Shown here: in pieces, positions 34,601-44,735 of the stretch
How positions within the stretch are numbered: position 1 is the first letter of the stretch
Layout: each line of letters opens with the position of its first letter
NCBI GenBank assembly: GCA_028871345.1
Contig: JAGWNK010000002.1
Coordinates: 204,111-268,110 of the forward strand
DNA: 64,000 nucleotides
Direction: 5' to 3'
Origin: Alphaproteobacteria bacterium
Lineage (GTDB): Bacteria; Pseudomonadota; Alphaproteobacteria; Micropepsales; Micropepsaceae
Translations under genes and position numbers: made by a program
Notes under the pieces: model-generated
Told to the model about the DNA's origin: nothing
What the model saw: the letters and a program-made list of their open reading frames with translations, nothing else
Databases searched by the model: none

Positions 34601-35245
34601 ATGCGACGACTGGTTCATCTCGTGTTCTCCCCCGCCTCGCGCCTCACCCGTCTCATGCTGGGCGAGAAGCGCCTGGTTGTCGATCCCCAGCAGCCGGACG
34701 ACACCAAGGCGCATATGCCGGTCTTCATCGACCTTGACGGAACCCGCTGCGAGGGACTGTGGGCGATCGTGGATCACCTCGAAGGCAACTACCCGGAAAC
34801 GCCGCTGGTCCCCGAGAACGCCGGCGAGCGGGCCGAAGCCTTGTGCTGGCTCGATTGGGCGATGTCCACATTCGGCGATCATGTGACCAAGAAGATCGTC
34901 TTTGAGAAGGCCAACCCCAGATTCACGGGTGGGCCGACACGGTCGACGCCCGACATGAACGTCGTACGCAGCGGTCGCGAGACGCTGCACGAGATGCTGC
35001 CGACCATCGGCAAGACCGTGGAGGAGCGCGGCAACATCGCCGGGCGCATCTGCACCATCGCCGACCTGGCGCTGGCGGCCCACCTGTCGGCGCTCGATTA
35101 CTTCGGCGAACTGCCTTGGGACGCCAATGCCGCGGTGCGCGAGTGGTACATGCGCATCAAGTCCCGCCCCTCCTTCCGCTCGCTCCTCGCCGATCGCGTG
35201 CCCGGCCAGCCGCCGGTGGCGCACTATGCCGAACTCGATTTCTGA
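34601..35245 (+). CDS. Glutathione S-transferase-like protein
   Basis: The 214-residue protein (ATG at 34601; the track frame begins inside mtgA) has a thioredoxin-like N-terminal half with FSPASRLTRLMLGEKRLVVD, the cis-Pro region HMPVFIDLDGT and EGLWAIVDHLEGNYP, followed by an all-helical C-terminal half with RICTIADLALAAHLSALDYFGELPW, the N-capping box and hydrophobic staple typical of GSTs. The substrate is not predictable. It overlaps queG by 20 bases, a coupling seen often in alphaproteobacteria. Confidence 0.85.
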   Translation: MRRLVHLVFSPASRLTRLMLGEKRLVVDPQQPDDTKAHMPVFIDLDGTRCEGLWAIVDHLEGNYPETPLVPENAGERAEALCWLDWAMSTFGDHVTKKIVFEKANPRFTGGPTRSTPDMNVVRSGRETLHEMLPTIGKTVEERGNIAGRICTIADLALAAHLSALDYFGELPWDANAAVREWYMRIKSRPSFRSLLADRVPGQPPVAHYAELDF

Positions 35246-36353
35246 CATACGGGACGCCGTCCGCGCCCGCGCTCTCTCCGAAGGCTTCGATGTGGTGCGC
35301 TTCGCTCGCGCCGCGGCGGCACCCGGCGCGCGGGATCACCTCGATGCGTATCTGCGCGACGGCCGCCGCGGATCGATGGACTGGATGGAGCGCAACGCCG
35401 ATCGGCGCACCGATCCGGCCGTGCTTTGGCCCGAGGCCAGAAGCATCGTTGTGCTCGGCGTCAATTATGCACCCGGTCACAATCCGCTGGAGGATCTTGC
35501 CCACCGCACGGCGGGTGCGATCTCGGTCTACGCTCGGGGCGACGACTATCACGACGTCATGAAGAAGCACCTCAAGCGTCTGGCCTCTTTCATCATCGAT
35601 GCGTTCGGCGGCGATGCGAAGGTCTTCGTCGATACGGCGCCCGTGATGGAGAAGCCTCTGGCCCATCAGGCGGGCATCGGCTGGCAGGGCAAACACACCA
35701 ATCTGGTCAGCCGCGAATTCGGGTCGTGGCTGTTCCTCGGCTCGGTCTTCACGACGCTCGCGATCGACCCCGACACGCCCGAGACGGATCACTGCGGCAA
35801 TTGCCGCGCCTGCCTCGACGTTTGTCCGACCAAGGCGTTTGTCGCGCCCTACCAGCTCGATGCGAGACGCTGCATCTCTTATCTCACGATCGAGCACAAA
35901 GGTCATATCCCGCGCGAATTCCGAGAGGCCATTGGCAATCGGATCTACGGCTGCGACGACTGCCTGGCCGTTTGTCCCTGGAACAAGTTCGCGCAAGCAT
36001 CCCGCGAGGCGCAATTCCAGGCGCGCGCGGCATTGAAGCGACCGCCGCTCGCCGAGCTGGTCCGGCTGGACGACGCCGCCTTTCGCGCCCTGTTTCGGGC
36101 CTCGCCGGTGAAGCGCACGGGACGCGACCGCTTCGTGCGCAACGTGCTCATCGCCATCGGCAATTCCGGCGACGCCGCCTTGGCGCCGGAAGCGGAGCGG
36201 CTGCTGAACGATTCTTCCGTGCTGGTGCGCGCCATGGCCGTATGGGCCCTCGGGCGCCTGGAACCGCAGAGGCTTACGACGAAGCACCTCGCCGCTGGCG
36301 AGGACGACGCCGTGATCGCCGAGTGGCACGCTGCCCTCAGCCGGGTGCCTTGA
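35226..36353 (+). CDS. queG: Epoxyqueuosine reductase
   Basis: The 375-residue enzyme (ATG at 35226, MPNSISDIRDAV) catalyses the last step of queuosine tRNA modification, using cobalamin and two [4Fe-4S] clusters. Visible motifs are VFVDTAPVMEKPLAHQAGIGWQGKHTN (catalytic Asp and substrate region), DHCGNCRACLDVCPTKAF and YGCDDCLAVCPWNKF (cluster cysteines), and a C-terminal HEAT-like pair (LIAIGNSGDAALAPEAERLL). Length and order match QueG. Its end overlaps the convergent M15 peptidase gene by 17 bases. Confidence 0.95.
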   Translation: MPNSISDIRDAVRARALSEGFDVVRFARAAAAPGARDHLDAYLRDGRRGSMDWMERNADRRTDPAVLWPEARSIVVLGVNYAPGHNPLEDLAHRTAGAISVYARGDDYHDVMKKHLKRLASFIIDAFGGDAKVFVDTAPVMEKPLAHQAGIGWQGKHTNLVSREFGSWLFLGSVFTTLAIDPDTPETDHCGNCRACLDVCPTKAFVAPYQLDARRCISYLTIEHKGHIPREFREAIGNRIYGCDDCLAVCPWNKFAQASREAQFQARAALKRPPLAELVRLDDAAFRALFRASPVKRTGRDRFVRNVLIAIGNSGDAALAPEAERLLNDSSVLVRAMAVWALGRLEPQRLTTKHLAAGEDDAVIAEWHAALSRVP

Positions 36354-36939
36354 GGCACGGCGACGTGTCGCGGTGGTCGTCGGCTCCCCACAGCCGATAC
36401 CGCATGGAATCGATGTGGAAGCGCACCCCGCCGTAGAAACCCAGACCGATGGCGTGGGCCTGGCCGCGTTCGCGGTGCACCCTGCACAACGTGGAAATCA
36501 GTGTGGCGCGGGCGATGGCCCCTGCGGGCACCAGGTCCACGGCGTAGAACAATGCATGGGCGCTGTGCGGCGCACCGCCGGCGCAGCCGTTCAGGCCCGG
36601 GTCGCGATAGGCGGATTCGGCGATCACGGGGCCGATCGCCGGCACGACCTCGTCGCGCACGAACGCCAAGGTCGCCACGATATGCGGCCAGAGCGGCCGG
36701 GGCGGCAGGCTGTAGGGCCATGCCAGATGACATTGCTTCCACGACGTCGCGTTGTGCAGCAGCTGATCGGCGGGCAGTACGTCGGCGACCTTGGCCTGCC
36801 GCAGGAATGCCTCGAACCGGCCGACCTCCGCCGCCCTTTGCGGCGCCGCGCGCAGCCATGCGTTGTAGTCGGGCTCGGCCAGGGCCGCGCCTGCAACATG
36901 AAGGACGCACATCAGGGCGCAGAAAAGACGTGAAGGCAT
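36337..36939 (-). CDS. Exported M15-like (D-Ala-D-Ala carboxypeptidase-type) zinc peptidase
   Basis: The 200-residue product has a signal peptide (MPSRLFCALMCVLHVAGAALA) and a cell-wall-peptidase core: ESAYRDPGLNGCAGGAPHSAHALFYAVDLVP around residue 107, equivalent to the SxYRxPxxN...GGxxxSxHxxGxAxD motif of peptidase family M15_3, and a later FHIDSMRY supplying the third zinc ligand. The His of HSAH, Asp of AVDL and His of FHID are the probable zinc ligands. It likely trims peptidoglycan peptides in the periplasm. Third gene of the abhydrolase-TPR-M15 run. Confidence 0.75.
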   Translation of the reverse strand: MPSRLFCALMCVLHVAGAALAEPDYNAWLRAAPQRAAEVGRFEAFLRQAKVADVLPADQLLHNATSWKQCHLAWPYSLPPRPLWPHIVATLAFVRDEVVPAIGPVIAESAYRDPGLNGCAGGAPHSAHALFYAVDLVPAGAIARATLISTLCRVHRERGQAHAIGLGFYGGVRFHIDSMRYRLWGADDHRDTSPCLKAPG

Positions 36940-36986
36940 CGCTTCTCCCGTTCGGCACCGGGCGGCACAGAGGCGCAGAGCCTTGG

Positions 36987-37721
36987 CTAGCGGCCCGTGC
37001 GGCCCTGTGCATCCAGTGCGGTGAGGTTCTGTCTGGCGTCCTCCGCCGCGCCGCTGTCCCCGGAGGCCGCGGCCTTCTTCCAGTCGGAGCGCGCGCCGTT
37101 CTTGTCGCCGATGGAAAGCTTCATCATGCCCCGTTCGACGAGCGCCGGCGGATAGTCCGGATAGATTTGCAGGGCGCGCAGGATATCGGTAGCGGCGTCG
37201 TCTCTGCGTCCGAGGGCCCAGCGCGCGCTGGCACGCAGGACCAGGAGGTCGGCGCGGTTCTGATCGTCATGCAGGACCGTGGAGAGATCCGCTTCGGCGC
37301 CTTTCCAGTCCTTCAGCATGGCGCGCGCCCGTGCCCGGTCCACGATGACGGCGGGATCCGGCTTCGCGGCGAGGGAGGCCGAGAAATCGGCGAGCGCCTC
37401 GGCGCCTTTGCCGGCAAGGAGCCACGCATTGCCCGCCTGGTCATAGAGGGCTGCCTGTTCAGGCAGCGAAATTCCACGCTCACGGGCCAGGGCATCGAGT
37501 TCGTGCGCCGCTTCGGCGTAATGTTTGAGCGCCGTCAGCGCCAGCGCGTCGCAATGGATAGCCGCACGCCCGCCGCCCGCCTGCTGCCATTGATGGGCGC
37601 GTTCCTCGGCCAGGGCGGGATTGCGGTCCACCAGCGAGACGCATTTCGAATAGTCCATCTCTTCCGGTGCCGCCTGCGCGGCGCCCGCGAGAAACAGGGC
37701 CGCGAGAAGAGCGGTGCGCAT
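36987..37721 (-). CDS. Secreted tetratricopeptide-repeat protein
   Basis: The true start is the ATG at 37721 (MRTALLAALFLAGAAQAAPEE), a signal peptide; the track start is 49 codons early. The 244-residue product has at least five TPR-like helical pairs: AIHCDALALTALKHYAEAAHELDALA, ALYDQAGNAWLLAGKGAEALADFSASLAAKPD, AVIVDRARARAMLKDWKGAEADLSTVL, LVLRASARWALGRRDDAATDILRALQIYPDYPP and VERGMMKLSIGDKNGARSDWKKAA. These scaffold protein interactions in the periplasm. It begins two bases after the hydrolase stop, so the three minus-strand genes are an operon. Confidence 0.82.
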   Translation of the reverse strand: MRTALLAALFLAGAAQAAPEEMDYSKCVSLVDRNPALAEERAHQWQQAGGGRAAIHCDALALTALKHYAEAAHELDALARERGISLPEQAALYDQAGNAWLLAGKGAEALADFSASLAAKPDPAVIVDRARARAMLKDWKGAEADLSTVLHDDQNRADLLVLRASARWALGRRDDAATDILRALQIYPDYPPALVERGMMKLSIGDKNGARSDWKKAAASGDSGAAEDARQNLTALDAQGRTGR

Positions 37722-37723
37722 CA

Positions 37724-38461
37724 CTACAGATCCTCCATCATGGCGTCGAGCGTCCGCTCCAGAAGCGCAAGATCGTGCGGCGTCGACAGCCGGTGGTCGC
37801 CGCCCTTCACCAGAGTCATCGCGATGTCGCCTTCTATCGCTTCCATGAGGCGAACAGCATGTTCCCATGGGACGTCGGGGTCGGCCATGCCCTGGAGAAT
37901 CCGCACCGGAGCCCGCAGCGCCCAGGGTTCATCAAGCACCGCATTGCGACGGCCGTCCTCGATCAAGGCGCGGGTGATCGGAAAGCGCTCCTCGGGGTTG
38001 TCGGATTCGTGCCACCACACGCCGTCGCGGCGGATCGTCTCCTTGACGTCGTCGGACATCTTGTCCCACATCAGCCCTTCGGTGAAGTCCGCGGCCGGCG
38101 CGATCAGGATCATCCCTGCCAGGCGCTCGGGACGGGCGCGGGCCACCATTGCCGCGATCCAGCCGCCCATGCTCGAGCCGACGAGCACCTGCGGCCCTTC
38201 TGTCAGGGCATCGAACGCCGCCAGGGCATCGTCGCGCCAGCGCGAGATCGTGCCTTTCATGAAATCGCCGGTCGACGACCCATGCCCGTAATAGTCGAAA
38301 CGCAAACAGGCATGTCCTTTTCGCGCCGCCCAGCCATCGACCGTACGGGCCTTGGTCCCCTCCATGTCCGATCGAAAACCGCCCAGCCACACGACGCCCG
38401 GAGCGCGCCCCGCCAGCTTGCGATACGCGATTCGTTCGCCGTCAATGCGCTCCAGCATCAT
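37724..38461 (-). CDS. Alpha/beta hydrolase (ABHD10-like)
   Basis: The 245-residue enzyme (ATG at 38461 or 38458; the track adds 19 codons) has the serine-hydrolase core: VVWLGGFRSDMEGTKA (oxyanion region), RFDYYGHGSSTGDF, the nucleophile elbow VLVGSSMGGWIAA (GSSMG), the acid in ADPDVPW and the catalytic His in KGGDHRLSTPHD. This signature matches ABHD10/YbbA-like hydrolases; the natural ester or thioester is unknown. Cytoplasmic, no signal peptide. First gene of a three-gene set with the TPR protein and M15 peptidase; divergent from the M48 protease. Confidence 0.87.
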   Translation of the reverse strand: MMLERIDGERIAYRKLAGRAPGVVWLGGFRSDMEGTKARTVDGWAARKGHACLRFDYYGHGSSTGDFMKGTISRWRDDALAAFDALTEGPQVLVGSSMGGWIAAMVARARPERLAGMILIAPAADFTEGLMWDKMSDDVKETIRRDGVWWHESDNPEERFPITRALIEDGRRNAVLDEPWALRAPVRILQGMADPDVPWEHAVRLMEAIEGDIAMTLVKGGDHRLSTPHDLALLERTLDAMMEDL

Positions 38462-38572
38462 TGCACATATCCGTGAAGCCGAAGACCAGTCATCGCATAC
38501 TGGGCCGCGGGCGGGCAATGTCCCGCAATCGCGCGCCGTCTGCTAGGATCGGCGAAGCAGTGGGAGGACGGC

Positions 38573-39928
38573 ATGAAGAATTGGGCGTGGCGGCTGTTGG
38601 CGGTGTTGGCGATCTGCGTGCTGGCGAGCGCCGGGAACGCTCGCGCCCAGGTGCAGCAGGGGCCGCTCGCCGCCCCGACAGCCCACGTCGAGGTGAACCA
38701 GCTTCTGCCGCCGGGCACCGAAACCTTCGATCCCCACAAGGCCGTCGACGCTTATCTGAGCCGCGTCAGCCCGCAGGACAAGGCGCGCACCGCCGCCTAT
38801 GTCAACGGCGGCTACGTCCTGTCGCTGGTGGATGTCGCCTACACCTTGGTCCTGGCCGCCCTGCTTCTATGGCTGAAGATATCGGCGGGCATGCGCAATA
38901 TCGCGGCCGGCATCACCCGTCACCGCTTCCTGCAGGCGCCGCTCTACGCCATGCAGTACCTGATCCTGACGACCGTCGTGGGACTGCCCCTCACGGTTTA
39001 TGAGGGATATTTCCGCGAACGCGCCTACGGGCTGTCGAACCAGACCCTGCTGCAATGGGCCGGGGACTTCGGAATCAAATTCGTCGTGAGCTTCATCGCC
39101 ATGACGATCCTGCTCACCATCCTCTACGCCGTGGCCAGAGCCGTGAAGGAGCGTTGGTGGGTTTACGGGACCATCGTCACCGTGCTGTTCCTCGCCGTGA
39201 TCGTCGCGATCGGCCCCGTCTATGTCGCGCCCTTGATCAACCACTACGCGCCGCTGCCGGACAGCGCCATGAAATCGACGATCCTGTCCCTGGCGCAGGC
39301 CAACGGTATTCCGGCCAAGGATGTCTATGTCTTCGACGCGTCCCGCCAAACGAAGGAGATTTCGGCGAACGTTTCCGGATTCCTCGGCACCACGCGCGTT
39401 TCGCTGACCGACAACCTGCTCAATCGCTGCACGCCCTCCGAAGTCCTGGCGGTCGTCGGCCACGAGATGGGGCATTACGTGATGAACCACGTCGGCACCC
39501 TGATCACCTGGTTCGGCCTGCTGTTCCTGGTGCTATTCTTCCTTGTCGCCAAGTCGTTCCGCGCGCTGACCGGGATATTCGGCGGCAACTGGGACGTACG
39601 AACCATCGATGACCCCGCGGGCCTGCCGCTCGTCGTCGCGCTGTTCTCGATCTTCGCGCTGCTCGGCACGCCGGTGACCAACACCATCATCCGGACCCAG
39701 GAGGTGCAAGCCGACATCTTCGGTCTCAACGCGGTGCGCCAGCCCGACGCCTTCGCGACCGTCGTTCTCAAACTGGGCGAATACCGCAAGCTCGAGCCGT
39801 CGCCATGGGAGGAATTCGTCCTTTACGACCATCCGTCGGGGCGCACGCGGATCTGGGAGGCGATGCGCTGGAAGGCGGCGCACCTGCACGATCCCGACAT
39901 TCTCGACGGTCCTGTGTCGCCCCAGTGA
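38573..39928 (+). CDS. M48-family membrane zinc metalloprotease (Ste24-like)
   Basis: The 451-residue product resembles CAAX prenyl protease 1 rather than HtpX. It has a signal-like N-terminus, several helices (YVLSLVDVAYTLVLAALLLWL, YAMQYLILTTVVGLPLTVYEG, FGIKFVVSFIAMTILLTILYA), the FRERAYGLSNQTL motif typical of Ste24 proteins, the zinc motif VVGHEMGHYVMNH (HExxH) and the third ligand in EVQADIFGLNAV. It probably cleaves membrane or misfolded proteins. It stands alone, with GGGAGG before its ATG, divergent from the alpha/beta hydrolase. Confidence 0.92.
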   Translation: MKNWAWRLLAVLAICVLASAGNARAQVQQGPLAAPTAHVEVNQLLPPGTETFDPHKAVDAYLSRVSPQDKARTAAYVNGGYVLSLVDVAYTLVLAALLLWLKISAGMRNIAAGITRHRFLQAPLYAMQYLILTTVVGLPLTVYEGYFRERAYGLSNQTLLQWAGDFGIKFVVSFIAMTILLTILYAVARAVKERWWVYGTIVTVLFLAVIVAIGPVYVAPLINHYAPLPDSAMKSTILSLAQANGIPAKDVYVFDASRQTKEISANVSGFLGTTRVSLTDNLLNRCTPSEVLAVVGHEMGHYVMNHVGTLITWFGLLFLVLFFLVAKSFRALTGIFGGNWDVRTIDDPAGLPLVVALFSIFALLGTPVTNTIIRTQEVQADIFGLNAVRQPDAFATVVLKLGEYRKLEPSPWEEFVLYDHPSGRTRIWEAMRWKAAHLHDPDILDGPVSPQ

Positions 39929-39946
39929 CGTGATTCTGAGCAGGAT

Positions 39947-41212
39947 TTGTCGGCCGGAAATCCGGGAGAGCTTGTGCAGCAGATTCTTCGAGCCCTCACG
40001 ATCCGCGGCCAGCCCTATTCCGTCGTCTTCGTGATTTCGGCAGCCCTCGCCGCCGTTTACGGCTGGCTGGTGTACCTGACCACGTTCGTGCATCCCGGGT
40101 TGATGGGACCGAATTATCGCGGCGTCGGCACCGACTGGATGGTGTTCTACGGGGCGGTCGAGAGCTTTCGCAGCGGGCATTTCTCCATCGCCGCGAACGG
40201 CGACGCCTTCACGAGATTCCTCAACCAGCAATTCGCCCCATGGCTGTCGGCGCCCCTGCCCTACCGGCCCTGGGTCTATCCGCCGAGCTACCTCTTCCTG
40301 CTGCTGCCGTTCGGGTTGCTTCCCTTCCTGACGGCCTATGGGGCCTTCCAATTGCTCACGGCGGCCGCGCTGTTTGCCGCGATCGCGTGGCGTGCGGACA
40401 ACAACGAGCCGCACGCCAGGACCATCGCGCTCCTCGTCCTCCTTTGCCCTGCCGCGTCGATCAATGCGGTGGATGGCCAGAATGCCTTCCTGTCGGCCGC
40501 GCTCCTCGTCGGCGGCATCCGGCTGCTGGAGGAGCGACCGCTCCTGGCGGGAGCCGTCCTCGGGCTGGCGACGTTCAAGCCTCAGTTCGCCGTCCTCGTT
40601 CCCGTGGCGTTGCTGGCCGCCGGTCAATGGCGGGCCCTGGTCGCCTTCGTGCTGTCGGCCGTGGCGCTTGCAGCGGCGTCGGCCCTCGTCATCGGCATCG
40701 ACGCCTGGACGATGTGGTTTCATGCGTCGACGACGGCACTGGTTTCGCCCAACCCCAAGTGGGTGGAATATGGACGCCTGTGGGGCAATTCGGTTTGGAC
40801 GTGCGCCGTGGCGGTCGGCGCTTCGCTGAAACTGGCCGATGGCCTGCAATTGGCGGCGCTGGCGGTGGCCGCGGCCTTCACGGCCATTGCCTTCCGGCGC
40901 CAGGCCGGCTGCCGCCTTGCCGTGCTTCTGACAGCAACCCTGCTCGCCGCGCCGCACTGGAGCCCTTACGACGCCGTGTTGTTGTCGCTTGCGGCGATGG
41001 TGTGGGCCTTCCGCGGACCGATCGTCAGTGCCTCGATGTGGCCCTGGATTCTGGTGCTGGCCCTTTGGCTCGTTCCGCTGATGAGCCCGCCCATCCTGAT
41101 TCCGGCGGGCCGCATGGTGCCGCTGCTGATCGTCACGTTTCTCGCCGTGATGATCCGGTTCGATCCCGCGCTGCAGCCGATCTTGACCAGCCTATTGGGT
41201 CGACGCGTTTAG
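39947..41212 (+). CDS. GT87 (DUF2029) family membrane glycosyltransferase
   Basis: The 421-residue protein has about 10-11 hydrophobic segments (for example [72 protein letters not shown]) and the GT87 features [16 protein letters not shown] (Asp-bearing first loop) and [16 protein letters not shown]. Family members use polyprenyl-phosphate sugars to glycosylate surface polymers. The track start is a TTG at 39947; a GTG at 39974 with GGGAGAG just upstream is equally likely. Its 3' end overlaps hisG by 21 bases on the opposite strand. Confidence 0.82.
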   Translation: MSAGNPGELVQQILRALTIRGQPYSVVFVISAALAAVYGWLVYLTTFVHPGLMGPNYRGVGTDWMVFYGAVESFRSGHFSIAANGDAFTRFLNQQFAPWLSAPLPYRPWVYPPSYLFLLLPFGLLPFLTAYGAFQLLTAAALFAAIAWRADNNEPHARTIALLVLLCPAASINAVDGQNAFLSAALLVGGIRLLEERPLLAGAVLGLATFKPQFAVLVPVALLAAGQWRALVAFVLSAVALAAASALVIGIDAWTMWFHASTTALVSPNPKWVEYGRLWGNSVWTCAVAVGASLKLADGLQLAALAVAAAFTAIAFRRQAGCRLAVLLTATLLAAPHWSPYDAVLLSLAAMVWAFRGPIVSASMWPWILVLALWLVPLMSPPILIPAGRMVPLLIVTFLAVMIRFDPALQPILTSLLGRRV

Positions 41213-41899
41213 CTGACGCAGGAAGGCCGCGGCGGCCTCGCGCGCGTCGTCGGGCCAGTCGGCAGCCTGGCTCATGGCAAACTGTGCCTGGCTCTTCAAG
41301 ATCACCCCGTCATCGAGGATCTTGAGGCCGTTGGCCTTGAGCGTCGAGCCGGTGGTGGTGATGTCCACGATCGCCTCTGCGGTGCCGGCCGTGGGGGCGC
41401 CTTCCGTCGCTCCGGCGCTCGGCACGATGCGATAGTCCGAGATGCCGGCACGCGCGAAGAACGACCGCGTCAGCTGCGTGTACTTGGTCGCCACGCGAAG
41501 TCGCCGCCTGTGCCGATGGGCGTATGCGGCACAGACGTCGTCGAGGTCCGCCATGCTCGACACGTCGATCCAGGAACGGGGCACGGCGACGACGACGTCG
41601 GCAAAGCCGAAGCCGAGCGGCTTCAACAGCGTCACGCGGCCTTCGATCTGCGGCACCGCCTCGCGAATGAGATCTTCGCCCGTGATGCCGAGATGAACGT
41701 CACCGGCCGCCAGCGAGGCGGCGATCTCCGACGATGACAACAGCATCACGTCGATGCCGGGATGGCCCGCGACCGTGGCGCGGTAGCCGCGCGCGCCGGC
41801 CGTCTGCTGCAAGGCCACGCCGGCCTTGGCAAAGAAGCCGTCCACCTGCTCTTTCAGGCGCCCCTTGGAGGGTACGGCCAGGGTCACCGGCTCCGACAT
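41192..41899 (-). CDS. hisG: ATP phosphoribosyltransferase, short-form catalytic subunit
   Basis: The 235-residue HisG lacks the C-terminal regulatory domain, the short form that needs HisZ. It opens [23 protein letters not shown], then [46 protein letters not shown] and the phosphate loop [30 protein letters not shown]. It condenses ATP with PRPP in the first step of histidine synthesis. Its ATG overlaps the hisZ stop (ATGA), so subunits are made in step. It is the last gene of hisS-hisZ-hisG. Confidence 0.95.
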   Translation of the reverse strand: MSEPVTLAVPSKGRLKEQVDGFFAKAGVALQQTAGARGYRATVAGHPGIDVMLLSSSEIAASLAAGDVHLGITGEDLIREAVPQIEGRVTLLKPLGFGFADVVVAVPRSWIDVSSMADLDDVCAAYAHRHRRRLRVATKYTQLTRSFFARAGISDYRIVPSAGATEGAPTAGTAEAIVDITTTGSTLKANGLKILDDGVILKSQAQFAMSQAADWPDDAREAAAAFLRQLNASTQ

Positions 41900-43038
41900 C
41901 AGCGCCCTCCCCTGACGATGGCCAGCAAGGCTTCGGTGCGAATGGCGCAGCCGACCGCCGTCGTGCCCTTTGGGGCGCCCAAGGATTCCATCAGCGAGTC
42001 ATAGCGCCCGCCGCCCGCCACTTCCGTGCCGTCGCGCGACCAGAACTCGAACACGAAGCCCGTGTAGTATTCGAGGTTCCGTCCGAAATGCGCCACGAAG
42101 CGTACGCCGTCGTCCGCGATGCCCAGGGCCTTCAGGGCATGCAGGCGCTCGGCCATGGCGGCCAAGGGCTTAACCATCCTCGTCGCCACCGGCCTGGTGA
42201 GTTCACGGATCTCTTCCAGCGACGCTTCCGCCGGCCCGCTGATCTTGAGGAATCCCGTAATCATCCGCGCCACGTCGGCATCGAGGCGCGGCGCCGCGCC
42301 GTCCGACACCTGCAGCGTCAACCGCTCGACGATTTCCGCACGCGTGCGCCCGCCCAACGGCGCCTCGCCTTCCCGGTCGATCAGCGCTTCGATCGCCGGC
42401 TTGAGCTCCATCAGCTTGAGACCATGGAGCGCGTCCAACGCGCGCTGGGCGTCGCTGTGTTCGCCGGCCACCATGCGGGCCAGCAAAGCATCGAAATATC
42501 CGCTGCGCCAGAAGTGGCGCTTCAGGCGGCCGCGCCAGCGCGCCGGCACCTCCAACGCATCGACCAGCGTGGCGAACAGGCCGAGATCCCCGACCTTGAC
42601 GTCGAATTCCTTGAGACCAGCCGCGCGCAAGGCTTCCACCGCCAGCGACACCATCTCGATATCGCCCTTGGCGCGACCCGCCAGGCCGAGCAGTTCGGCA
42701 CCCGCCTGGTGGAATTGCGCGGCGTCGCCTGGGCGGTAGCGGAAGGCCAGCCCGTGATAGCACAGTCGCGCGGGATAGCCGCCGCTTTCCACCTGCCACT
42801 TGCAGGTCGGGATCGTCAGGTCCGGGCGCAGGCACAGCTCCTGTCCGGACGGATCGCTGAGTTCGAACGTGCGCCGCCGGATTTCCTCGCCGGAGCGGTC
42901 CACGAAGATCGCCGCCGGTTGCAGGATCGACGGTTCGCGCCGCTGATAGCCGTGTTTGGCGAACACGCCGAGGATCGCGTCCGCCTGCCGGTCCAGGGCG
43001 GCGATGTCGGCTGCGTCGTAAGTCGGGAATGCGGGCAC
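41899..43038 (-). CDS. hisZ: ATP phosphoribosyltransferase regulatory subunit
   Basis: The 379-residue protein is a class II aminoacyl-tRNA synthetase paralogue lacking tRNA-charging function. It keeps histidyl-synthetase motifs [60 protein letters not shown] and [25 protein letters not shown] near the C-terminus, but is shorter than HisS and lacks the anticodon-binding domain. With the short HisG it forms a hetero-octamer and carries the histidine feedback site. The adjoining hisS gene, 3 bases upstream, shows the family relationship directly. Confidence 0.94.
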   Translation of the reverse strand: MPAFPTYDAADIAALDRQADAILGVFAKHGYQRREPSILQPAAIFVDRSGEEIRRRTFELSDPSGQELCLRPDLTIPTCKWQVESGGYPARLCYHGLAFRYRPGDAAQFHQAGAELLGLAGRAKGDIEMVSLAVEALRAAGLKEFDVKVGDLGLFATLVDALEVPARWRGRLKRHFWRSGYFDALLARMVAGEHSDAQRALDALHGLKLMELKPAIEALIDREGEAPLGGRTRAEIVERLTLQVSDGAAPRLDADVARMITGFLKISGPAEASLEEIRELTRPVATRMVKPLAAMAERLHALKALGIADDGVRFVAHFGRNLEYYTGFVFEFWSRDGTEVAGGGRYDSLMESLGAPKGTTAVGCAIRTEALLAIVRGGR

Positions 43039-43041
43039 GGC

Positions 43042-44457
43042 TCAGGCCTTCGGCGCGAGGATGTCGCGCACCTTCTCCACCAGGCGGTCACGCTCGACCG
43101 TCTCCTGCGCCGCCCGTGCGCCGACCCATTCGGCGCGGGTCTCGACGGTCTTGGCGACTTCGGCGCCGCGCTTGAGGTCCTTGATCGCGATCTTGCCGCC
43201 GGCGCGCTCGTCGTCACCTTCCATCACCACCAGCGCCGCGCCGTGCTTGTCGGCATATTTGAGCTGGTCCGGCACCTTCTTGGTGCCGACATAGGCTTCG
43301 GCGCGGAAGCCGGCGGCCCTCAGCTCTCGCGCGGCCGCGAAGCTGCGCGCCGTATCGCCCATCGCCAGCACCACGATCAGCGGCTGGTCCTTGCCGGTCA
43401 GCCCGCGCGAACGCAAGGCGGCAAGCAGACGGCTCACGCCGATGGAGATGCCGGTGGCCGGCACCTGCTGGCCGGTGAAACGCGCCACCAGATCGTCGTA
43501 ACGCCCGCCGCCCGCCACCGAACCGAACACCACGGTCTCGCCAGCCTCGTTGGTGACGGGGAACCTCAGCTGCGCCTCGAACACGGGGCCAGTGTAGTAC
43601 TCCAGGCCGCGGATGATGCCCGCGTCAAACGTGATCCGGTCCTCGGCGTAACCACTGCGTGAGGCCAACGCCTGGATCGCTGCAATGTCTTCGGCAAGAT
43701 TCTGATCCAATTCCGCAATTGCGCCAGCGCCGGCGAACAGCGTCATGATCGAAGTGATCTGTTCGTTGTTGAGCCCCGCACCCTTGGTGAAATCACCGGA
43801 CTCGTCCTTGCGGCCCTCGCCCAGGAGCGCGCGGACGCCGCCTTCGCCAAGCCGGTCGAACTTGTCGATCGCGCGAAGTACCGCGCCACGGCGAGCGGGC
43901 TCGACGTTCGCGGCTTGCAGAACGCCATCCAAGAGCTTCCGGCTGTTCACCTTGACCACATATTCGCCGCGCTTCAGCCCCAGCGCCTCCAACGCGTCGC
44001 ACACCATCATCAGAAGCTCGGCGTCGGCCGCCGGGGAATTCGAGCCCACCGTGTCGGCATCGAACTGGGTGAATTCGCGGAAGCGCCCTGGCCCCGGCTT
44101 CTCGTTGCGCCACACCGGCCCCACCTGATAGCGGCGGAACGGCTTGGGCAGGGTCTGGAAATTCTCGGCGACGTAACGCGCGAGGGGCGCGGTCAGGTCG
44201 TAGCGCAAGGACAGCCACTGCTCGTCGTCGTCCTTGAGCGAGAACACGCCCTCGTTCGGACGGTCCACGTCGGGCAGGAACTTTCCCAAGGCATCGGTGT
44301 ACTCGAAGGCCGGGGTCTCGAGCGGTGAGAAGCCATAACTTTCATAAACCCTGCGGATCGTTTCGATCAGGGTGCGCTCCGCCGCGATCTCGCCGGCCTC
44401 TCGGTCGCGAAATCCGCGCGGAAGCCGCGCCTTCGGTCTGGATGGCTTCTGACTCAT
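43042..44457 (-). CDS. hisS: Histidyl-tRNA synthetase
   Basis: The 471-residue enzyme (ATG at 44457, [18 protein letters not shown]; the track adds 20 codons) charges tRNA-His. Class II motifs are present: motif 1 ending in [10 protein letters not shown], motif 2 [30 protein letters not shown], the histidine-A loop [13 protein letters not shown] and motif 3 [32 protein letters not shown]-terminal anticodon-binding domain ([28 protein letters not shown]) is complete. The first gene of the hisS-hisZ-hisG operon. Confidence 0.96.
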   Translation of the reverse strand: MSQKPSRPKARLPRGFRDREAGEIAAERTLIETIRRVYESYGFSPLETPAFEYTDALGKFLPDVDRPNEGVFSLKDDDEQWLSLRYDLTAPLARYVAENFQTLPKPFRRYQVGPVWRNEKPGPGRFREFTQFDADTVGSNSPAADAELLMMVCDALEALGLKRGEYVVKVNSRKLLDGVLQAANVEPARRGAVLRAIDKFDRLGEGGVRALLGEGRKDESGDFTKGAGLNNEQITSIMTLFAGAGAIAELDQNLAEDIAAIQALASRSGYAEDRITFDAGIIRGLEYYTGPVFEAQLRFPVTNEAGETVVFGSVAGGGRYDDLVARFTGQQVPATGISIGVSRLLAALRSRGLTGKDQPLIVVLAMGDTARSFAAARELRAAGFRAEAYVGTKKVPDQLKYADKHGAALVVMEGDDERAGGKIAIKDLKRGAEVAKTVETRAEWVGARAAQETVERDRLVEKVRDILAPKA

Positions 44458-44735
44458 GGGATGCCTTGCCGAATGAGCGGGCCTTGTACCGGCTGGGTCG
44501 GAGAGCGGCAAGGACAAGGACCGCGGCGATCAGCCGACTGTCGATTGCCCAGCGGCATTCGGCCGCAATATCCTAACCTATTGGTATGACAGGAATATTC
44601 TTTTACTTGGCGATTACATGGCGACGCCGGCCATAGGCGCAGATACGGGAAAACGGGGCGGCCGGGACGCTTTTGGCAAACTTCGTCGATAGATTGCGCC
44701 CAAACCGCATCCGATTGACGAAGGTCCCCCCCGCG